This document shows positions 19,452 through 22,130 of a stretch of 22,130 nucleotides of DNA, piece after piece. This DNA is from Gamarada debralockiae. Lineage: Eukaryota > Ascomycota > Leotiomycetes > Helotiales > Hyphodiscaceae. Both the position numbers and the translations under genes were made by a program. Within the stretch, counting starts at the first letter, position 1, and every line of letters starts with the position of its first letter. The DNA lies in contig NXFV01000239.1 of assembly GCA_002803225.1 (NCBI GenBank), forward strand, positions 1 through 22,130. Reading direction: 5' to 3'. A model generated the notes under the pieces. It was not told the DNA's origin and ran no database searches. It saw nothing but the letters and a program-made list of their open reading frames with translations.

Positions 19452-20483
19452 ATGTCTGACCAGTTTTGCGCTACTACGTCTTGTCGCCCATTCGCACCAT
19501 CTTAGAACCGTACGCTTTCAGATCCCGCGTTCTCCTCGTGTCCTAAACTCCAAATCAACCTATAACACATATCTGCAGTCTGATCAGTCCTGCGTTACTG
19601 CTCGCATACCTCCCACAGTATATCAAGATCTTCAGGCATGGCATAGCCGGTATATCGGCCCAATTTATTCTCCTCTTGTGTCTTTTCAGCACCACCCAGT
19701 TCGCAACTCGTCTCGTCAATCCCATTGGCGCTTACGCCGTCAATTGTATTCTGTACCGGGACAGCTCCGCGGCATACAAGCTTTCTCGGCCTTGGTCGGT
19801 TACTTCCGGGTGCTGTCGCAGTGATATTGTACGTTATATCTAGCACGCTCACATCACGTCCCAAACCCTCCCAGTCCGATTTGTTAACGATTGCTAAGCC
19901 TCTACTTCTTCCTCCGATTCCGCAGTCCAGAGCGAGATCTTCAGTATGTTCCATTGCTAGCCAATACGGAGGAAGCCAGATCTGTTTCGGATGACGAGTC
20001 GTCAAACGAGACGCCCGCTGTCAATCTTGAGATGGCATCTGATCATATGACATTCATCATAGTCACGCACGTCGTCATATTCCTCGGCCCCGCGATCGGG
20101 ATGCTTGTGGCGCCAAAAGCGAGTGGGCTCCGGGGTATTGGAGACCCATTGCTTCAGAACATGGCTATGGACATATTTCATTGGCTCTGTATCTTGCTGA
20201 GGTTTCTCCTTGTGATGGGACTTTGCGCCGTGCAAGTTCGGGATGCTTGGGCTAGACCTAGAGCTGAGGGCATAGTATCTTGTCCTTGGCATTGCAGGCC
20301 GTTATCTTGTTGACACTGGCAGTTTTGCAGGCTTTCCGGCCCCATGCTCCTTCTCTTCCTAGTTGGAGGACAGAATGGTGGGGTTTATATCTGGATCGTT
20401 GGAGTGTGTCCGTTAATTACTTGATCATGGTCGTTGGAAGCATTGTTGCTTTGAGCATGCATGTCTTTCGTTCATATCGCTGA
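19452..20483 (+). pseudogene. PQ-loop seven-helix membrane protein gene, apparently disrupted
   Basis: The first helix carries the PQ motif, LLLAYLPQYIKIFRHGIAGIS (PQ codons 19613-19618), as in PQ-loop/SWEET-like transport proteins. Further helices: AQFILLLCLFSTTQF, AVAVIFLYFFLRF (made by removing a good intron at 19829-19898, GTACGT...GCTAAG), TFIIVTHVVIFLGPAIGMLV, WLCILLRFLLVMGLCAVQV, ALQAVILLTLAVLQAF and YLIMVVGSIVALSMHVF, ending FRSYR. An acidic loop (SVSDDESSNE) lies between helices 3 and 4. Three problems remain: an in-frame TAG at 19503 after MSDQFCATTSCRPFAPS, a frame change near 19720-19770, and a one-base frame change near 20272. No convincing splice sites cure these. Either a recent pseudogene, sequence errors, or unusual introns. 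Confidence 0.55.
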
Positions 20484-21300
20484 GAAGAACTAGCCGGGAA
20501 TGCAAGAAGCGAGAGTTCGAGGTGGTACTATTATTTTTTGCAAGGAGGTTGACCTCAGTGAAGAAGAAGAATGGCCAATCTCAGTTGTGAAAATCAATGT
20601 AAGGCCTGGCTGTTCTTAGGCAGTATCAAGAGCACCATCCGGTGGACGAGCAACCATCATTCGCACGGCTCGAGAAATGGTACGACGCCGCTCTTTCAAG
20701 AGGAGTGGCATTCTCGGATACCATCCCAGAATCCTTTGTATGTCCCTCGATTACCGCAGTCCAGTTCCAAGAAAAGATCTGTAATTTGCAGGTGAGTAGG
20801 TGCAGTAATTCTCGTAGCCTAGACCGCTTTCGCTGTCGGCGATTTATTCGCTTTCGTACTCAAACGGTCCTTTACCTCTTAATATTCGCATATACAGCGG
20901 CCAGAGCTGGTGCTGTTGTAGTGTCCGACGCATACCGTAACAGTAACAAGGCTCTTTTGTATAAGGTATATCTTATATTCATCTCCTACCAACCTCTACT
21001 AACTTGTCTCGGGACTTGATGTTCTGCCTCGTAAAAGATGAAGACGAGGACCCTCCTCAGGCGAGTCTTACCATCGCATTCAATTGAGGAAGAATGAGCG
21101 AGAAAATGAAGACGAATTGTGAGTATTTCTATGGGCTACTCTGGTTTAAGCTAAACTAATACAAGATCAGCGACTGGCCTGCTTCATCCGCTCATGCTCA
21201 CTCCTCTATGTCCAGCGCGTGTTCAGCGCCGTTGGCAAGTTGCTCACAGTCAGCAATCTCAGTAATATTCTCCTTCTGAGAGTGACTTTCTAGATGAATA
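20484..21300 (+). other. Coding-like fragments of unknown origin
   Basis: At 20642-20795 the frame reads FARLEKWYDAALSRGVAFSD then TIPESFVCPS, which looks coding. At 20880-20970 another block reads AARAGAVVVSDAYRNSNKALLYK. At 21119-21171 a GTGAGT...CAG intron with a CTAAACTAAT branch region joins RIQLRKNERENEDEF to DWPASSAHAHSS. A TGA lies upstream of that last frame, and no single start or family links the blocks. This may be one unresolved multi-exon gene or the wreck of one. Confidence 0.3.
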
Positions 21301-21494
21301 TTCGTATGCAACACATGCGCTGCAAAGGTGAGTTTTAGTTAAAGCGAATTACAAATTAAATGGAAGCTCACGGAACACAACGGAATAATAAATTGCTATT
21401 ATTGACAAATATTTGAGAAATAGAAATCGCGCTAGGACATACTATATAAAGCGTTTAAGTAATACGGTGGTGGGTAGGATCCGTGGCAGTATTG

Positions 21495-22130
21495 TTAAGG
21501 TTGCAAAGCCCCCTTCTCAAGCAGCAGTCTCGTGATCTCCGCGCGCCCTCTATATGAGGCCGCCTGCAGCGCGTTGCCGTACTCACCTCCTTGGGCATTG
21601 ACATCGGCCCCCTTCTCGAGCAGCAGCCTCACGATCTCCTCGTGCCCAAAAACGGAAGCTGCCTGCAGCGCGTTGCCGTACTTGCCTCCTTGGACATTGA
21701 CGTTAGCCCCTTTCTTGAGGAGTAGCCTCATTGTTGCCGCGTCCTTTTCAATAGAGGCGGCCTGTAGCGCAGTGCCATAGTGGCCCCCTTGGGCGTTGAT
21801 GTCGGCCCCCTTCTCGAGCAGCAGCCTCGCGATCTCTAAGCGCCCACAACATGAGGCGGCCTGCAGCGCATTGCCGTAGTGGCCTCCTTGGGCATTGACG
21901 TTAGCCCCTTTCTCGAGGAGGAGCCTCACTGTTGCCACATCCATTTCAATGGAGGCGGCCTGTAGCGCAGTGCCATAGTGGCCCCCTTGGGCGTTGACGT
22001 CGGCCCCCTTCTCAAACAGCAGCTTCGCGATCTCTAAGCGCCCACAAAATGAGGCGGCCTGCAGTGCATTGCCGTAGTGGCCTCCTTGGATATTGACGTC
22101 GGCCCCCTTCTCAAGCAGCAGCCTCACAAT
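21495..22130 (-). CDS. Ankyrin-repeat protein, C-terminal part (5' end outside window)
   Basis: The minus-strand frame is open to the window edge and ends at TAA 21495-21497. It contains six ankyrin repeats of exactly 33 residues, each with the pattern GxYGxALQAAS...LLLEKGAxVNxQG, and the end of another at the edge. The protein stops four residues into the next unit (ALQP). The G-H-Y-G-N/T-ALQAAS consensus is the variant common on fungal NACHT/NLR-like and other signalling proteins, where repeats act as a ligand- or partner-binding solenoid. The N-terminal domain that would reveal the role is not in the window. Repeats alternate in type, giving a 66-residue unit. Confidence 0.88.
   Translation of the reverse strand: MVRLLLEKGADVNIQGGHYGNALQAASFCGRLEIAKLLFEKGADVNAQGGHYGTALQAASIEMDVATVRLLLEKGANVNAQGGHYGNALQAASCCGRLEIARLLLEKGADINAQGGHYGTALQAASIEKDAATMRLLLKKGANVNVQGGKYGNALQAASVFGHEEIVRLLLEKGADVNAQGGEYGNALQAASYRGRAEITRLLLEKGALQP
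21658..22053. repeat. 198-bp direct repeat made of two ankyrin units
   Basis: Matching words recur exactly 198 bases apart, for example aggcggcctgtagcgcagtg at 21755 and 21953. One half-unit carries a CGRLEIA variant, the other SIE(M/K)D(V/A)ATxRLLL. The two copies are very alike at the DNA level, silent sites included, which points to recent duplication or gene conversion of a two-repeat block. The outer repeats near the C-terminus (SVFGHEE, SYRGRAE) do not follow the alternation. Confidence 0.8.

Overview
The window looks like nuclear DNA of a filamentous ascomycete (Pezizomycotina). Genes carry short GT-AG introns, mostly 44-168 bases with fungal CTAAC/CTRAY branch sites. The families are typically fungal: a Zn2Cys6 regulator, a 14-TM-type MFS exporter, a GH3 beta-xylosidase, a CipC/DUF3759 protein, an FSH hydrolase, a PQ-loop protein and an ankyrin-repeat protein. 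I cannot fix the species from sequence alone. All spliced models below were built by hand by matching splice sites, reading phase and family conservation. Six give uninterrupted proteins whose total exon length is divisible by three.

Layout. Positions 1-571: a possible last exon of a minus-strand gene at the left edge, an AT-rich stretch, then upstream sequence of the regulator. 572-3294 (+): complete eight-exon Zn2Cys6 transcription factor, 644 aa. 4097-6170 (+): four-exon MFS drug-type transporter, 582 aa, with a GC-AG intron. 7049-9656 (+): six-exon secreted GH3 beta-xylosidase, 785 aa, with candidate XlnR and CreA sites upstream. 9786-10415 (-): decayed relative of antibiotic-biosynthesis-monooxygenase (ABM) domain proteins. 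11834-13211 (+): seven-helix fungal membrane protein, 365 aa, with a 20-base microexon. 13543-14306 (-): CipC-like protein, 158 aa, with an Arg/Glu tail encoded by a 12-bp minisatellite. 15514-16155 (+): a reading frame with three in-frame stops. 16251-16905 (+): a small one-helix protein and a Trp-rich frame that may belong to it. 17165-18101 (-): FSH-type serine hydrolase, 275 aa. 19452-20483 (+): PQ-loop membrane protein, apparently broken. 20484-21300: coding-like fragments. 21495-22130 (-): C-terminal end of an ankyrin protein running off the right edge, built on a 198-bp two-ankyrin unit.

How the genes relate. The regulator, transporter and xylosidase lie in the same direction within 9 kb, but I see no evidence of a shared pathway; the xylosidase promoter instead suggests ordinary xylan induction and glucose repression. 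The right half (about 9.8-21.3 kb) is poor in intact genes and rich in decayed frames, and ends at a repeat-driven ankyrin gene. This resembles an accessory, fast-changing region. I did not find a clearly new multi-gene system. The most unusual items are the homogenised ankyrin dimers, the expanding acidic/basic tail of the CipC-like protein, and the run of pseudogene-like frames.
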